Positions 5,327 to 15,760 are shown, counted from the first letter of the stretch. The stretch is DNA of 30,290 bases from an uncultured Bacteroidales bacterium (GCA_937891975.1 CALAUA010000011.1:1-30290), one strand, 5' to 3'. The notes: generated by a model from the letters alone, not told the origin. A program made the numbers and translations.

Positions 5327-7894
5327 TTATTTTACAAGTGCGCCGTTGGCGTTGTAGGTTTCTCCGTTGCGGATGATGAGGAGTTGACCATTACGGAGAC
5401 GCTTTTGTGTACTCACCTTTTCGGTAGTGATATCCTCTAGAGCAGTAGCAGCTGCATTGTAATGCAGAACGACAGGTACATCGTATGAGTTGACTGCATC
5501 TACCTCTACTTTCATCTTGCCATTGACATTCTCTACGATGACAGTGCCATCTACAAGGCAATATAATTGCAGTGGATCAAGGTATCCCTCCGCATCCAAG
5601 CCGCAGAAGAATGATGGTGCAGGACCATCAGGAAGAATACCTTTGCAAGCTAGCACTGTACCTGACTCATATGAACCATCTATAGGATATACGCCAGCAG
5701 GTACACCGATGACAGGGTCCATAGCGTCAGCATTAACATAGAAGTCCACGACATAAGATTCATCGGCAATAATCAATTCAATCATACCATATCCTTCTAT
5801 AAAATCTTTCACAATAACTTCTGCATCTGTAGGGAATGTATAATCTATTTCTCCCTCTTCTGTATCAAATAGAATAGGTTCACGGACAAATTTAGTCTTG
5901 TATGTTAGGTCATATTGCACTGCATTGTCACAGATAAATGATGCTACAGCAGTGAGGATACCATTATCTACGGTGACGGTCATTGTGCCCTTTTGTACGG
6001 AGAACTCATCGTATTTCTTAGTCGCTGAATTCCACTCTTTGACATATGTATCAATTGCGTAGAAGTCGTTGTGGTCGAACTTACCATCGTTGTAGAAAGT
6101 ACCTTCGACGCTACCATTTGTGATACGCTCAACATTGACTTTTGCCATTAAGGAACCATCTTTACTCATACCATCCAGGATGAAGATGCCACCAGACAAG
6201 GCGTTGACGAACTTGACTGCTTCTTCGTTGGCGAGTCCATCGAAGGTACAAGTAACGGTCTTAGTAGGAACAGGTACAGCGTAGAACATAGAGATATTGT
6301 ATCGGCATGAGTCGAAACCAAGTACGGAAGCGGTAAGGAAAGTGGTGTCGTTGCGTTGGAAAACATTACCTGATACTTCTGCAAAATCTACAGCGATATC
6401 CTCAGGCAGACCATTCGCATCTTTCGTGTGGTGGGTGATGAATGTTTGTTCCATACCCAAATTGATGCGCTCGAAATCGCCACCCATTTCTATTACTTGG
6501 TCAATCTTGAAGATGTCGAATGCTACCGAATACTCGCCATTGTAATTGGCTAGTTGTACCTCCTTTGAGCCGAGTGGATCAATATAGAAATAGGATTTAG
6601 CCGAATTGGTGAAATTGAGGTCAAGTGATCTTGCCTCTTCTACGCCATAAATGAGGTGCATGATATAGTATTTGTGATCGGTACCGAGCATTTCGATTTC
6701 CACTTGGTATCCCTGGAGTGAATTGCCAGCAACCTTGATAGAACATACCATAGAGGTAATCTCTTTACCCGTTTTGCGATCTGTGAGGTACATATATGCT
6801 TGGTCGCCTGAATAAGTAGCAGGAGATGTGATTCGGTTGGCATTGTATCCCGCCATGATCTCATAGTAGGCATTGCTAGCAGTGATGAGGATAGTGGCAT
6901 CGGACATGCCATAACTATCGTCAATGAGCATGTTGTTGCATGTAAATTCTATTGTATCTGTAGGCACAATAGGTGCCTCCATAGCGACATTGTAGAAGCT
7001 AGCGTCAGTAGTCAACGCCTCGAACATGAATACATAGGAAACACCCCCCGCCTTATTAGGTGAGCTGTAGATAACACCCTCAAGATCCATAATCTCGTAG
7101 GATACACCGCGATGCACCAGTTTGGCATTTTCGGTATCCATGATTTTGTGGCTATAATAGCCAACAACACCTGTCTCAGTGAAGAAGGTCAAGTCCACAT
7201 CCATGGTGTCGTTCTTACCAGCAATACGCACACGGTCTTCTTCTGGGGTTACCACACAGTTTAAGATAGCCACATCGTATTTGACTAGTGGTCGGATGAT
7301 AGTATGCTCTGCGTGCACCTTGAAGTAACCATACTCTTCGCCACCAATACCTTTGGTAACCAGCATAACGGCATCCAAGGTAAATTTAATAAGACTTTCA
7401 CTTAGTTTCTCCTCTTGGATTGTCAGTTCACAAGTTTTGTAGTAGTGGGTTTTGCCATTTGCTTCTGGGAACATACACCAAGAGTGCCATTCATCGAGGT
7501 CTTTCTCTGTGTAGGTACCTGCTGGGGTTTCAGGAGATGCACCATAGATGTCAAAGATGAATTGATAGCGGTCGTTGTGAAGTGTGATATACCAATCGCC
7601 TCCAGTAGTATCCAATTCATCATATCTATTTGTGAATATTTCAACAGGATAGTAGATAGGATCATCGTAGAATGATCTAAAGATGACTTCAGTCGTGTCA
7701 TGTTGGGTCCATGTAGGTTCATCTGCAAGTGTAGCCTGCTGAGGCTCTGGTTGTTGGAGTGCCTTGATAGTGTTGCTCAAGCGCTCTGTAGCCATCAGCG
7801 ACTTTAGGGCTTGTGGTTTGGTGGTCCATGTTGCTTGTGCAACTGCTGTCAGAGATATGGCAGCCACCATGAAAAATGTGAAAAAACGTTTCAT
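5327..7894 (-). CDS. Large secreted repetitive beta-protein with C-terminal tag
   Basis: 855-residue exported protein of unknown function. The signal peptide is about residues 1-19 (MKRFFTFFMVAAISLTAVA before QATW). There is no lipobox. The body is built of degenerate ~100-130-residue units, each running through a segment like VFQRNDTTFLTASVLGFDS, a strand like YNISMFYAVPVPT, and then a TVTCTF-type strand. The same architecture is seen in the upstream gene at 7929. A C-terminal module (about residues 690-820: VPAGVYPI, SGTVLACKG, KMKVEVDAVNSYDVPV) recurs in the proteins at 7929 and 23760. The protein ends with the shared tag RNGQLLIIRNGETYNANG. It follows the 7929 gene after 34 bp with no promoter between, so the two are co-transcribed. 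No catalytic motif is visible; a surface structural or binding role is inferred. Confidence 0.8.
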   Translation of the reverse strand: MKRFFTFFMVAAISLTAVAQATWTTKPQALKSLMATERLSNTIKALQQPEPQQATLADEPTWTQHDTTEVIFRSFYDDPIYYPVEIFTNRYDELDTTGGDWYITLHNDRYQFIFDIYGASPETPAGTYTEKDLDEWHSWCMFPEANGKTHYYKTCELTIQEEKLSESLIKFTLDAVMLVTKGIGGEEYGYFKVHAEHTIIRPLVKYDVAILNCVVTPEEDRVRIAGKNDTMDVDLTFFTETGVVGYYSHKIMDTENAKLVHRGVSYEIMDLEGVIYSSPNKAGGVSYVFMFEALTTDASFYNVAMEAPIVPTDTIEFTCNNMLIDDSYGMSDATILITASNAYYEIMAGYNANRITSPATYSGDQAYMYLTDRKTGKEITSMVCSIKVAGNSLQGYQVEIEMLGTDHKYYIMHLIYGVEEARSLDLNFTNSAKSYFYIDPLGSKEVQLANYNGEYSVAFDIFKIDQVIEMGGDFERINLGMEQTFITHHTKDANGLPEDIAVDFAEVSGNVFQRNDTTFLTASVLGFDSCRYNISMFYAVPVPTKTVTCTFDGLANEEAVKFVNALSGGIFILDGMSKDGSLMAKVNVERITNGSVEGTFYNDGKFDHNDFYAIDTYVKEWNSATKKYDEFSVQKGTMTVTVDNGILTAVASFICDNAVQYDLTYKTKFVREPILFDTEEGEIDYTFPTDAEVIVKDFIEGYGMIELIIADESYVVDFYVNADAMDPVIGVPAGVYPIDGSYESGTVLACKGILPDGPAPSFFCGLDAEGYLDPLQLYCLVDGTVIVENVNGKMKVEVDAVNSYDVPVVLHYNAAATALEDITTEKVSTQKRLRNGQLLIIRNGETYNANGALVK

Positions 7895-7928
7895 TGTTAA
7901 AAAAATTAATTATGGTTTGTTGTATCGT

Positions 7929-10598
7929 TTATTGCAATTTCATGCCTTGTGCATTGTACTCGTGGTTGTCTTTGCGGATAATCAATTGTCCGCCACGAAT
8001 GTATTTATGGGTATTGGATATTGGAGAATAGATATTGGGGAGTGAGGTTGATATTGAACCATCGTAAATAATATGTATGGGCACATCGTAAGAGTTGAGG
8101 GCATTGACTTCGAGGTAGAGTTTGCCGTTTTTCTTAGCGACTGTGATAGTACCTTTTACCCACATATAGATATTGGTCAAATAACCTTGATTATCTGTTG
8201 TTGCATAAAAAGGAGTAGATATTTGGTTTTGGTCATCAGGTCCAGCATTGCCGAGTACGGTACCAGGACGGAAGGACTTGTTGATTTTGTACTCGCCTTC
8301 AGGGATGAGGATATCCGCATCAGTAGAGTCCACAAAGAAGTGCATCGCCATAAGGTCAGACTGGTCGGCAGCTCCGACAGCAAGGTATATCCATCCTTCC
8401 TCTTCGGATTTATCCATGGTGGAGAGAATATCGGCAGCCGTATATGTTCGCTCTATTGAGCCGAAAGGCATATCGCCACGCAGGTATTCGCGCTCGTAGT
8501 GAGCGGTCATAGTGATATGATAATATACGCTATCTGCACAGATGGCTTCCGCCACGGCTGTGATATTGCCATCCTGATCCATGGTGACGGTCATTGTTCC
8601 CTTCTCCAGTGGCATGATAGCGGTCACGTAATCACCCTCCATCTTGGCAATATAGGTATTGCGGTACTCCATTTCCATACGTCCTCCTTCTACGCCGAAC
8701 TTGCCAAACATACCATCATAGACAAAGGTGCCTTCAATATCTTCAGAGAGCGGGCTGAATGCCACTATATAGGTTGTATCCGATGATGGGCCATATAGTT
8801 GGTAATAGCCTTCTTCGTTGCGCAGATCTCCAAACTCTACTGGGAAGGAGAGCGTAACGGTGTCAATAGGTGTAGGCACTACGTACCACAACTCGATGTC
8901 ATAGAGCGTAGCATCCATGCTGATGAGCTCTGCTTGCATAATGGTGGTATCACCAAGTTGGAAGATACGACCATTGATGTCTGCTAGTTCGGTGTATTTA
9001 CCTGTAATAGAGTCTTTCACGCCACAATAGTCTCTGTCCACATCTTGCAAGGAGAACGTACTACCCATCTCCACGCCGCGAATATTGATAGAAGCATAAT
9101 AGTGCTCATCTTTGTTCTCGAAGAGCAGGTCATTGTTCATATCAGGGGTGAAAGTGGCAATGGCGGAGTGATTGAAACGTACCATCACCGTATCTTGAGG
9201 CGTTGGCACGACATACGATAGCTCTAGATTATATACTACATTATCGTCGCCTCGCATCGTACCCGTGATGGTCCAATGGGCAGAATTATCCATCTTCACA
9301 TGCAACGTAGCATCTAAGGAATGGATAGTTGTATTGTTTTGTACATCTTGCAATTCGATGGTGACATCCTCTTTGGAGTAGGTTCCTTCTTCTGCTTCGG
9401 TAGCCATCCATGCACCAGAAAGGATGTATTGGTCGTTCTTGGCGTCGAAACTGACTACGCCCAATTCCTCTGACAACGCATCATTGATAATGAGGTTGGT
9501 GGCTTTAAGCTCTACAGAGTCGGTAGGTGCAGAGAAAGTATGTGTCATTTTGATGACATATAATATAGTATCGCGCGTGAGAAGAGCCACATTGGCGATA
9601 CATGCCAGATTATTGTTCTTGAGTTCGGTGGCTACTTCCGCTTGAATGGAAAGGATATCTAGTTGCTCATCGTTGTAGAAGACGGAGGTTTGCTGCAAAT
9701 CAATCTGCTTCATTGCAAATTTGCCTACTAAAGTATTGCTTTTGATGGTGATAGTGGCTTGGGTATTATCATTTGCTCCATCTAACGTGAATAAATCTTC
9801 TTTGCGCGACAAGGTGGCATTATTGATTTCAGCCGTAATTTGCTTGGCTGGGGTAATGCTATTGTGAATACAAGAAACGATATAAGTGACACCATCTTCG
9901 CCTAAAAGCGTGGCATTAGCAATGATTTGGGTGAGATTGTTGCTCACTTTCTTCTGCTCCACAGTGAGTGTCACACTATCAAACATCACGTATCCCGAAG
10001 GTGTTTTGAGATGTGTATCTGCCATGTTGATGTCATTGTTGGCAGTGGTGAAGGTGCCGTAGCCATTGTTGGCAGGAGCATAGTAGGCAAGCTCCAGTCT
10101 GTAACCATATTCAGGTTTACCAGGGTCGGTACCTTCCATGCGCATGAACCAATCTTTGTAATTGCTGTCATAGCCAAATTGGCTGAAGCCAGAGAAGTTG
10201 AGTGTAACCGTCTCTTGTGGTGTGTAGGTGCCAATGATGTGAAACACTTGGTCTTCTGCCGTAGGTTCTTTGTCGAATGGTGCGGTAGAGAGGTTAGCAT
10301 CTAATATCTCCACATTGCCATCCTTACTCCATTGGGCAGAGCCAGTAAGATTGATTTTGCCGAGAGTGGCATAATATACCTCGTATGTTTTGTAGCTACC
10401 ATTGTATTCGTTGAGATAAATGGTAATCTTACCGTATGTGTCGTGCTGACCATACAGTACAAGGTTGGCATATCTGCCAGTACCTTGCACCTCTTTGTTG
10501 GTTATTTCAAATTCGATTTCTTCTACTGTTTGCGCATAAATACTCGTGCTGCCACATACCGCAGCCAATAGGAAGAGAAGCAAAAAGATTTTTTTCAT
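7929..10598 (-). CDS. Large secreted repetitive beta-protein with C-terminal tag (paralogue of 5327-7894)
   Basis: 889-residue exported protein of unknown function. The start at 10598 (MKKIFLLLFLLAAVCG) is preferred because it begins a clean signal peptide ending SIYAQ, and an upstream in-frame ATG adds only six residues. The body consists of repeated units with recurring motifs: YNLELSYVVPTPQDTV, YDIELWYVVPTPIDTV, GTMTVTMDQDGNITAVAEA. The C-terminal module (about 760-865: IPEGEYKI, GTVLGNAG, KLYLEVNALNSYDVPI) is shared with the genes at 5327 and 23760. The tag is the most divergent of the set (RGGQLIIRKDNHEYNAQG). It is the first gene of a two-gene operon from the promoter at 10637-10668. 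No enzyme motif is seen. Confidence 0.8.
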   Translation of the reverse strand: MKKIFLLLFLLAAVCGSTSIYAQTVEEIEFEITNKEVQGTGRYANLVLYGQHDTYGKITIYLNEYNGSYKTYEVYYATLGKINLTGSAQWSKDGNVEILDANLSTAPFDKEPTAEDQVFHIIGTYTPQETVTLNFSGFSQFGYDSNYKDWFMRMEGTDPGKPEYGYRLELAYYAPANNGYGTFTTANNDINMADTHLKTPSGYVMFDSVTLTVEQKKVSNNLTQIIANATLLGEDGVTYIVSCIHNSITPAKQITAEINNATLSRKEDLFTLDGANDNTQATITIKSNTLVGKFAMKQIDLQQTSVFYNDEQLDILSIQAEVATELKNNNLACIANVALLTRDTILYVIKMTHTFSAPTDSVELKATNLIINDALSEELGVVSFDAKNDQYILSGAWMATEAEEGTYSKEDVTIELQDVQNNTTIHSLDATLHVKMDNSAHWTITGTMRGDDNVVYNLELSYVVPTPQDTVMVRFNHSAIATFTPDMNNDLLFENKDEHYYASINIRGVEMGSTFSLQDVDRDYCGVKDSITGKYTELADINGRIFQLGDTTIMQAELISMDATLYDIELWYVVPTPIDTVTLSFPVEFGDLRNEEGYYQLYGPSSDTTYIVAFSPLSEDIEGTFVYDGMFGKFGVEGGRMEMEYRNTYIAKMEGDYVTAIMPLEKGTMTVTMDQDGNITAVAEAICADSVYYHITMTAHYEREYLRGDMPFGSIERTYTAADILSTMDKSEEEGWIYLAVGAADQSDLMAMHFFVDSTDADILIPEGEYKINKSFRPGTVLGNAGPDDQNQISTPFYATTDNQGYLTNIYMWVKGTITVAKKNGKLYLEVNALNSYDVPIHIIYDGSISTSLPNIYSPISNTHKYIRGGQLIIRKDNHEYNAQGMKLQ

Positions 10599-10636
10599 AT
10601 ACATACCTAATAACACTAATACTCCAAATTAGGCGA

Positions 10637-10668
10637 CAAAGGTAGTAAAAATTTGCGGAACTTGCAAA
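10637..10668 (-). promoter_or_regulatory. Promoter of the 10598-5327 operon, extended TACCTTTGTCGCC type
   Basis: On the minus strand, TTTG (10668-10665), a 20-bp spacer and TACCTTTG (10644-10637), continuing TCGCC. The ATG is 39 bp downstream of the -7 box. Confidence 0.85.
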
Positions 10669-10694
10669 AAAAATCGCTACATAGCGATTTTTTT
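10666..10694. terminator. AT-flanked hairpin overlapping the -33 region
   Basis: A long stem, AAAAAATCGCTA pairing with TAGCGATTTTTT, with a 2-nt loop (CA). It could be a second terminator for the 10861-15570 transcript, insulating the promoter at 10637-10668, whose -33 element it overlaps by a few bases. Confidence 0.7.
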
Positions 10695-10735
10695 GTTTAG
10701 AGGACGCCCCAGAGGGGCTATTGTTTAGTGTTTAG
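10694..10735. repeat. TGTTTAG words around a triloop hairpin
   Basis: TGTTTAG at 10694, 10722 and 10729 (the last two in tandem), enclosing the triloop hairpin GCCCC-AGA-GGGGC (10706-10718). The TGTTTAG word also forms the 614-641 array. Confidence 0.75.
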
Positions 10736-10746
10736 TGGCGAGAATA

Positions 10747-10780
10747 AAAAATAGGCTCCCTCGGATGAGGAAGCCCATTT
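10747..10780 (-). terminator. Terminator of the 10861-15570 gene
   Basis: On the minus strand, GGGCTTCCTC pairs imperfectly with GAGGGAGCC around the loop ATCC, and T-rich sequence follows (TATTTTTTATTC). It is about 85 bp past the stop codon. Confidence 0.75.
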
Positions 10781-10783
10781 TTG

Positions 10784-10860
10784 GGTTTAAGGTTTAAAGT
10801 TTATAGTTTAAAGGCTGGGTTTTTATTGCCTCTAACCTATAACCTATAGCCTATAATCTC
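10784..10860. repeat. Two 7-bp-period arrays directly after the stop codon of the 10861-15570 gene
   Basis: GGTTTAA, GGTTTAA, AGTTTAT, AGTTTAA at 10784-10811, and TAACCTA, TAACCTA, TAGCCTA, TAATCTC at 10833-10860. The second array abuts the stop codon (10861-10863, minus strand). Confidence 0.8.
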
Positions 10861-13800
10861 TTATTTCAAGGTAGCACCTTGAACGTTGTACTCAACACCG
10901 TTCTTGATGATGATGAGTTGACCGTCGCGGATAACCTTGCGAGGAGCAACATTGGTATTGATGTTGTCAACACCAGATGCTGGAGCTGCCAATACCAATG
11001 TGAAAGCATAGAATACGCCTTCATGTTCTGCAAGCACCGCAGCAATAGCTGTTTGTTGCTCAGTATCAACCATAACCAAACCTTCAAGGAAAGTAAGCTC
11101 TTTGTCTCCGAGTGTTAAAGTGGTAGTTTCTGCTAACCAGTGAGTTCCTTCCTCCTCATCGTATTCGCCAAGAACTAAGTTAACCGTGAGTGTTGTGCCG
11201 GTGGATAGTATTGCTGTCGCGGTAAGAGCTGTTTCAGTGATTACCAAGTCTTCAGCCACACCAACCAACTGTGTAGCATATACAGCTACGAGGTCAACGT
11301 CATTAAGGATAGTGAAGGTGTATTCATAATCTTCAGCAACAAATTCGCCATCTTCCATCCATCCTAAGAATATATAACCTTCGTTTGCTTCTGCTGTTAC
11401 GGTTACTTCAGCACCGTCTGCGTACTCGCCTGCACCAGTTACGGTACCTGCACCTTCTGGGTTAACAGTGATAGTAACGGTGTGCTTAACTGGCTCTGCA
11501 GCAGGCAACTTACCAGAAACAGTAACATCGAATGCTACTTGAGTGTATGGGTTAACAACGATACCCTTAGCGGTAACCACACCATCTACAGTAGTGATAG
11601 TAAGTGTACCCTCACCGAAGCCAAGCCATGGCTCATTATCACCACCACCGATAGTAACGGTACATGTAATCTCAGATGGCTCAGTTGCCTCTGGGTAGTA
11701 AACAGGTACCTCAACCAATACTGGGTATGTAGTATTGTCGGTTGTGTCGGTCCAGTTAGCAGTCATCTTCAATGCGTATTCAACAGCATCACCGAACATT
11801 GGAATAGTATCAATTTGAACAGTTGCATCTTCTACTACTACAACGATAGGATCAGCAGGAGCAGCAGATGTCATGTTGAGTTTGATCTCATAGAGGGAAC
11901 CGCTATCCTCTACATGCAATACAGCCTTAACTGCAGGAGCGTTTGCGTCAATATCGTAAACATAACCATCGATGAAGCGAGCATCAAAGCCCATGATAGC
12001 TACAGAACTTTCCTCAGTCAAAGTGATTGTACCATCACCATTGTCTTGACCCAAGCCAAGGTAAACCTCAACTTGCCACATTGTACTTGGACCACCAATG
12101 ATTGCCATGTTCTCAAAATCAATTACCAAGTTGGTGATTTCGTCTTCGATAACCATGTAGTTTGGCTCGCTCTCCAACTCTACATTCAATGTGTAAATAG
12201 TAGCGTCAGCAATGAGAGTGATAGTGAGTGTGTTCTCAGCAACAGCAACTGCGGTAGCAGCAGCGGTAGCTTCAACAGCAGCGTCAAGATTAGCAGTAGC
12301 TACCTCAGTAGCAGCAGCCAAGCCAGCGGTGATGTCAAGAACCTTAACACCTACGAGCTTACCCTCTGCATCTGCATAAGGAGCAACCATGAGAACTTTC
12401 TCGTCAACGGTTACGATAGAAGTACCTTGATACTTGTTACCAAGAGTACCAGCTGCAATTTCTTGGTTTGCAGCATAATCTGCACCTATTTCAGCAGGAA
12501 CGAGGAACTCAGATGGCTCTGACAACTCACCCTCAATAATCCAACTAGCATCTGCAAGAGGAGAAGCAAGGAGATAGAACTCTTTACCTTGTGTTGCCTC
12601 CTTGTAGTAGTTAGCTGTAGTATGGAGACCGAAGTTGAAGTAGTAATCGTTGTTATATGTTCCACCAGCAATATCTGGCTCTTCATATACACCATCAATG
12701 ATTGAATACAATGCCATGCGAACAGCACGGTTATTGTTGTGAACAGCAGTTACCAAAACCTTAGCATCAGTAGAAGTACCTTTAACAGCAAAGGTCTTAC
12801 CCATATCTCCATGGCTTGAACGAGCAGTTGCTTGACTGGTGAACCATATACGTGGAGCACCTGTTAGATCATCCCAAATATAATAGTAAGAGGTACCAAG
12901 TTTGTAGCCATCTTCAGGAGCAGTACCTGCGAATTGGCAACGAACATAGTTGTTAGCGACGAGCTTGCCATCCTCAGTGAGAGCAATATCAGAGATTGCG
13001 AGGTAGCTACCCTTATTCTCAGGATCAACTGGAACAACGCCTTCTTGTACGAGCTCGAGGATAGTGCCGTTCGCGAGTTCGTAGATGTGTGCAGTACCGT
13101 CAGCCTCGTGGGTGAGAACGATGGTGTTATCGCCGTTTTGGATAGCACGTTTAACGATACCTACCATCTCGGTAACTACCTCAGGCTTTGCAGGAAGTTT
13201 AGGATAAGTAACAGTGAGAGTCTTGGTTGCATATTCCCATGTGAAGATGTAGTCGCCAGCTTGATCAGCAACCAATTTGGTATTGGTGTCGCTGTTAGCG
13301 CCAGTAAATACAGTAGAGTTGTTATCGCGGTTAATAGTCTTAGCATCACTTTGCCAGTTGCCACCAACGATCATCTTAAACTCATAGGTCTTAGCATCGA
13401 GTTTGATAGTAGCGGTAGCGGTCAATGAGTCAGCAGCCATTACCAAGGTAACAGGTGCATCACCCCAGCTAGTCATATCACCTGCTACTTGGATAGTAGG
13501 GATGATTACTTCCTCTTGCTTGAGGGTAGCAGTAGCTGTGAGTTTCTTAGTAGCAACATTCAATACGAAAACAACATCGTAGGTACCACTAGTAGTGATC
13601 TTGAGTGTTTGGTTACCAGATTGTGGAACGGCTACAGTCCAAGCGTGATCCTTAGCTGCTTTGTACTCATAGGTACCAGCTGTAAGCGTAATATCTTTCT
13701 TCTCGAGAAGGTAAGTACCATCTGCTTGCAAGGTCATGTTGTTGTTAGCATCGTTGAGGTTCCAGTCGGTACCAAGAAGGCCCTTTGCACCTACAATAGT

Positions 13801-15570
13801 CCAAACGTCTGGAATTGGCGTAGCGAGTTTCGCCTCAGCCTCTTCTTTGGTCATCCAGCCCATGTCCATTACATAGTACTTGCCAGCAGTCCAAACGAGG
13901 TCAGGAGTTTGAGAACCACCACCCTTGTTGTTGAAGATTACATTTGCATAGTCACCTACGTTAGCTGTGAATGAATATACATCGTAGCCAGCGATTTGCT
14001 CAGCCTCTTTAACAGTTGCCAAACCTGGCCATGCAGTATCAGGAAGTTTAGCACCCCAAGCGTGTGCAGTAACGTTAGCCCACTTCTTGGTGTTGATGAA
14101 GTAAACGGTCTCGGTAGCTGGTTCTACTACAACCTCTTTGAAGTTAGCAACGAGAGCTACGTCAGCAGTTACAACGAAAGTATAAGGGTTCTCTGTTGAA
14201 ACAACTTCCTCGCCCTTGGTCCAGTTAACGAACTCGTAACCTTCAGCTGGAGTAGCTTCGAGAGTAACCTCAGCATTCTCGATGTACTCGCCAGCACCAA
14301 TAACAGTACCGTTCTCAGCGGTTACAGTAACGGTGAACATAACTGGCTCTGGTTCAACATACTTTTTGTATAAAGCAACAGGTTTTTGTGATGCACTAGC
14401 ATAGCAAGAGAATAATTGGCTGCTTTCATTGTATTGCATCACATTTCTATTGGTACTATTAGTTGCTACAACGGAAGTAACTCCTTCAGCGATAGTAATA
14501 GTCCAAGATGCATGTTCATTCAATAAATCGCCTGTCTTAAGATGATTACTTGAATTAGAAGCAGCCCAGAGGTAACCAGCGCCTGTATTGAATGCAAATG
14601 TACCTTCAGAAGAACCTGCCTCTAGAGTAAATACTTGTACTTGATTAGTTGCTGTTAAGGTATTCTCACCTTTAACAACGAGAGCCACTCCACGGTTGTT
14701 GCTATTTTGAGTAGTACTCATAGCAACACTTGCTTCTGCTGCTGCAATGATAACTTCGTCACCTACTTTCAAAGTAGAAGCATCTGTAACTAAATTCCAA
14801 GTATCTTCTGTAGTTGCTAAAACTGTCAATGTGTATTTCGCTTCAGCAGCATAATAATCATCAGTTTCTTCAAAGGAAGCAATAATATCAGTTGTACCGC
14901 CGCCTACTAATTCAACAGCACCAGTAGTAGCATTGATAGTAGCTACCTCCGCATTGGAACTGCTATATGTTACACCAGCCAAATCAGCAGGAGTAGTCGA
15001 CAAGGTAGGGAACTGATTCTCTACGCCTAAAATGGCATCGCATGTAGATGCGCTCCAATTCAATGTAACAGATTCTTTAACAGGACCTCCAGCATTTGGG
15101 TTGTAAACAACAACAATGTTCTTGATGTACAAAGCCTTGCTTGTTGTTTGTGTAAAATTAATCTTAATTTCACCACTACTTGCACCAGTACCGTTATAAT
15201 CTGTAGAACTTGTTGATAACTTACTATTGATATATTCGGTATCACCAACAGTAACTTTCAGGTTCGCAGTTGCATTTGATGCAGTTGCAGCATTAATGGT
15301 AATTGATTGAATTTCACCAGGGATGATTGCACTGAAGGTAAAATCCTTTGCAGGCTTACTGCCTGAACCAAACTGTTGACCTTTACCATTGCTGCTATCC
15401 CAGCCAGTATATCCTACTGCAGGATAACTCCAAGTGACACCGCCTAAATCTACGGAACCTCCACTTGTAGACAGAACATTCTTCGTAAACGTGTACGAAT
15501 ACGTTTCTGCTTGCGCAAAGCTCATCACTGAGAAGAGCATTGCCATCAAAAAGAAAGATAATTTCTTCAT
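10861..15570 (-). CDS. Giant secreted multi-domain protein with CBM26/SusE-like modules, InlB-type repeats and C-terminal tag
   Basis: 1569-residue exported protein with a signal peptide ending MSFAQ. Domains, by approximate residue: beta domain 20-155; bacterial Ig-like 165-245; a surface module 255-405 ending KPVALYKKY; divergent InlB B-repeat 410-475; CBM26-like starch-binding module 485-580 (HAWGAKLPDTAWPG, VIFNNKGG); two SusE/SusF-like modules 590-790; a DUF4623-like module 800-1130 (VKRAIQNGDNTIVLTHEADG) shared with the 15865 gene; a ~220-residue module 1137-1355 shared with the 23760 gene; a second InlB-type repeat 1360-1425; a terminal beta module; and the tag RDGQLIIIKNGVEYNVQG. It is monocistronic from 15644-15675. 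Glucan binding is suggested by the modules but unproven. No catalytic domain is seen. Domain names come from recognition only. Confidence 0.85.
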   Translation of the reverse strand: MKKLSFFLMAMLFSVMSFAQAETYSYTFTKNVLSTSGGSVDLGGVTWSYPAVGYTGWDSSNGKGQQFGSGSKPAKDFTFSAIIPGEIQSITINAATASNATANLKVTVGDTEYINSKLSTSSTDYNGTGASSGEIKINFTQTTSKALYIKNIVVVYNPNAGGPVKESVTLNWSASTCDAILGVENQFPTLSTTPADLAGVTYSSSNAEVATINATTGAVELVGGGTTDIIASFEETDDYYAAEAKYTLTVLATTEDTWNLVTDASTLKVGDEVIIAAAEASVAMSTTQNSNNRGVALVVKGENTLTATNQVQVFTLEAGSSEGTFAFNTGAGYLWAASNSSNHLKTGDLLNEHASWTITIAEGVTSVVATNSTNRNVMQYNESSQLFSCYASASQKPVALYKKYVEPEPVMFTVTVTAENGTVIGAGEYIENAEVTLEATPAEGYEFVNWTKGEEVVSTENPYTFVVTADVALVANFKEVVVEPATETVYFINTKKWANVTAHAWGAKLPDTAWPGLATVKEAEQIAGYDVYSFTANVGDYANVIFNNKGGGSQTPDLVWTAGKYYVMDMGWMTKEEAEAKLATPIPDVWTIVGAKGLLGTDWNLNDANNNMTLQADGTYLLEKKDITLTAGTYEYKAAKDHAWTVAVPQSGNQTLKITTSGTYDVVFVLNVATKKLTATATLKQEEVIIPTIQVAGDMTSWGDAPVTLVMAADSLTATATIKLDAKTYEFKMIVGGNWQSDAKTINRDNNSTVFTGANSDTNTKLVADQAGDYIFTWEYATKTLTVTYPKLPAKPEVVTEMVGIVKRAIQNGDNTIVLTHEADGTAHIYELANGTILELVQEGVVPVDPENKGSYLAISDIALTEDGKLVANNYVRCQFAGTAPEDGYKLGTSYYYIWDDLTGAPRIWFTSQATARSSHGDMGKTFAVKGTSTDAKVLVTAVHNNNRAVRMALYSIIDGVYEEPDIAGGTYNNDYYFNFGLHTTANYYKEATQGKEFYLLASPLADASWIIEGELSEPSEFLVPAEIGADYAANQEIAAGTLGNKYQGTSIVTVDEKVLMVAPYADAEGKLVGVKVLDITAGLAAATEVATANLDAAVEATAAATAVAVAENTLTITLIADATIYTLNVELESEPNYMVIEDEITNLVIDFENMAIIGGPSTMWQVEVYLGLGQDNGDGTITLTEESSVAIMGFDARFIDGYVYDIDANAPAVKAVLHVEDSGSLYEIKLNMTSAAPADPIVVVVEDATVQIDTIPMFGDAVEYALKMTANWTDTTDNTTYPVLVEVPVYYPEATEPSEITCTVTIGGGDNEPWLGFGEGTLTITTVDGVVTAKGIVVNPYTQVAFDVTVSGKLPAAEPVKHTVTITVNPEGAGTVTGAGEYADGAEVTVTAEANEGYIFLGWMEDGEFVAEDYEYTFTILNDVDLVAVYATQLVGVAEDLVITETALTATAILSTGTTLTVNLVLGEYDEEEGTHWLAETTTLTLGDKELTFLEGLVMVDTEQQTAIAAVLAEHEGVFYAFTLVLAAPASGVDNINTNVAPRKVIRDGQLIIIKNGVEYNVQGATLK

Positions 15571-15643
15571 AATGATTTGATTTTTTGGTTAATAATAAAG
15601 TTAATTAATATAAATTGTTGTGCTTATATCCAATAATCGGCGA

Positions 15644-15675
15644 CAAAGGTACTAAATTTTTTGCAGATATGCAAA
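15644..15675 (-). promoter_or_regulatory. Promoter of the 10861-15570 gene, extended TACCTTTGTCGCC type
   Basis: On the minus strand, TTTG (15675-15672), a 20-bp spacer and TACCTTTG (15651-15644), continuing TCGCCG. It lies at the edge of the 348-bp repeat. The leader is about 70 nt. Confidence 0.85.
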
Positions 15676-15760
15676 TATTTTCACTTAAAAATGTTATAGT
15701 ATTCTACGAATAACCCGAGTAATCTGCAAGCAGCTGCTTGTTGTCTGGCTATTAAAATAG

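Noticed and set aside
5327..10598. Polysaccharide utilisation locus (SusC/SusD)
   Set aside because: Although some modules resemble SusE/F and CBM26, no TonB-dependent SusC, no SusD and no glycoside hydrolase is encoded in the window.
11482..12522. Plus-strand open frame of 346 codons
   Set aside because: It is entirely antisense to the 10861-15570 gene and rich in Ser/Asn/Cys from mirrored codon bias, with no domain, promoter or leader. The same applies to plus-strand frames at 18379-19116, 23778-24389 and 25482-26294.
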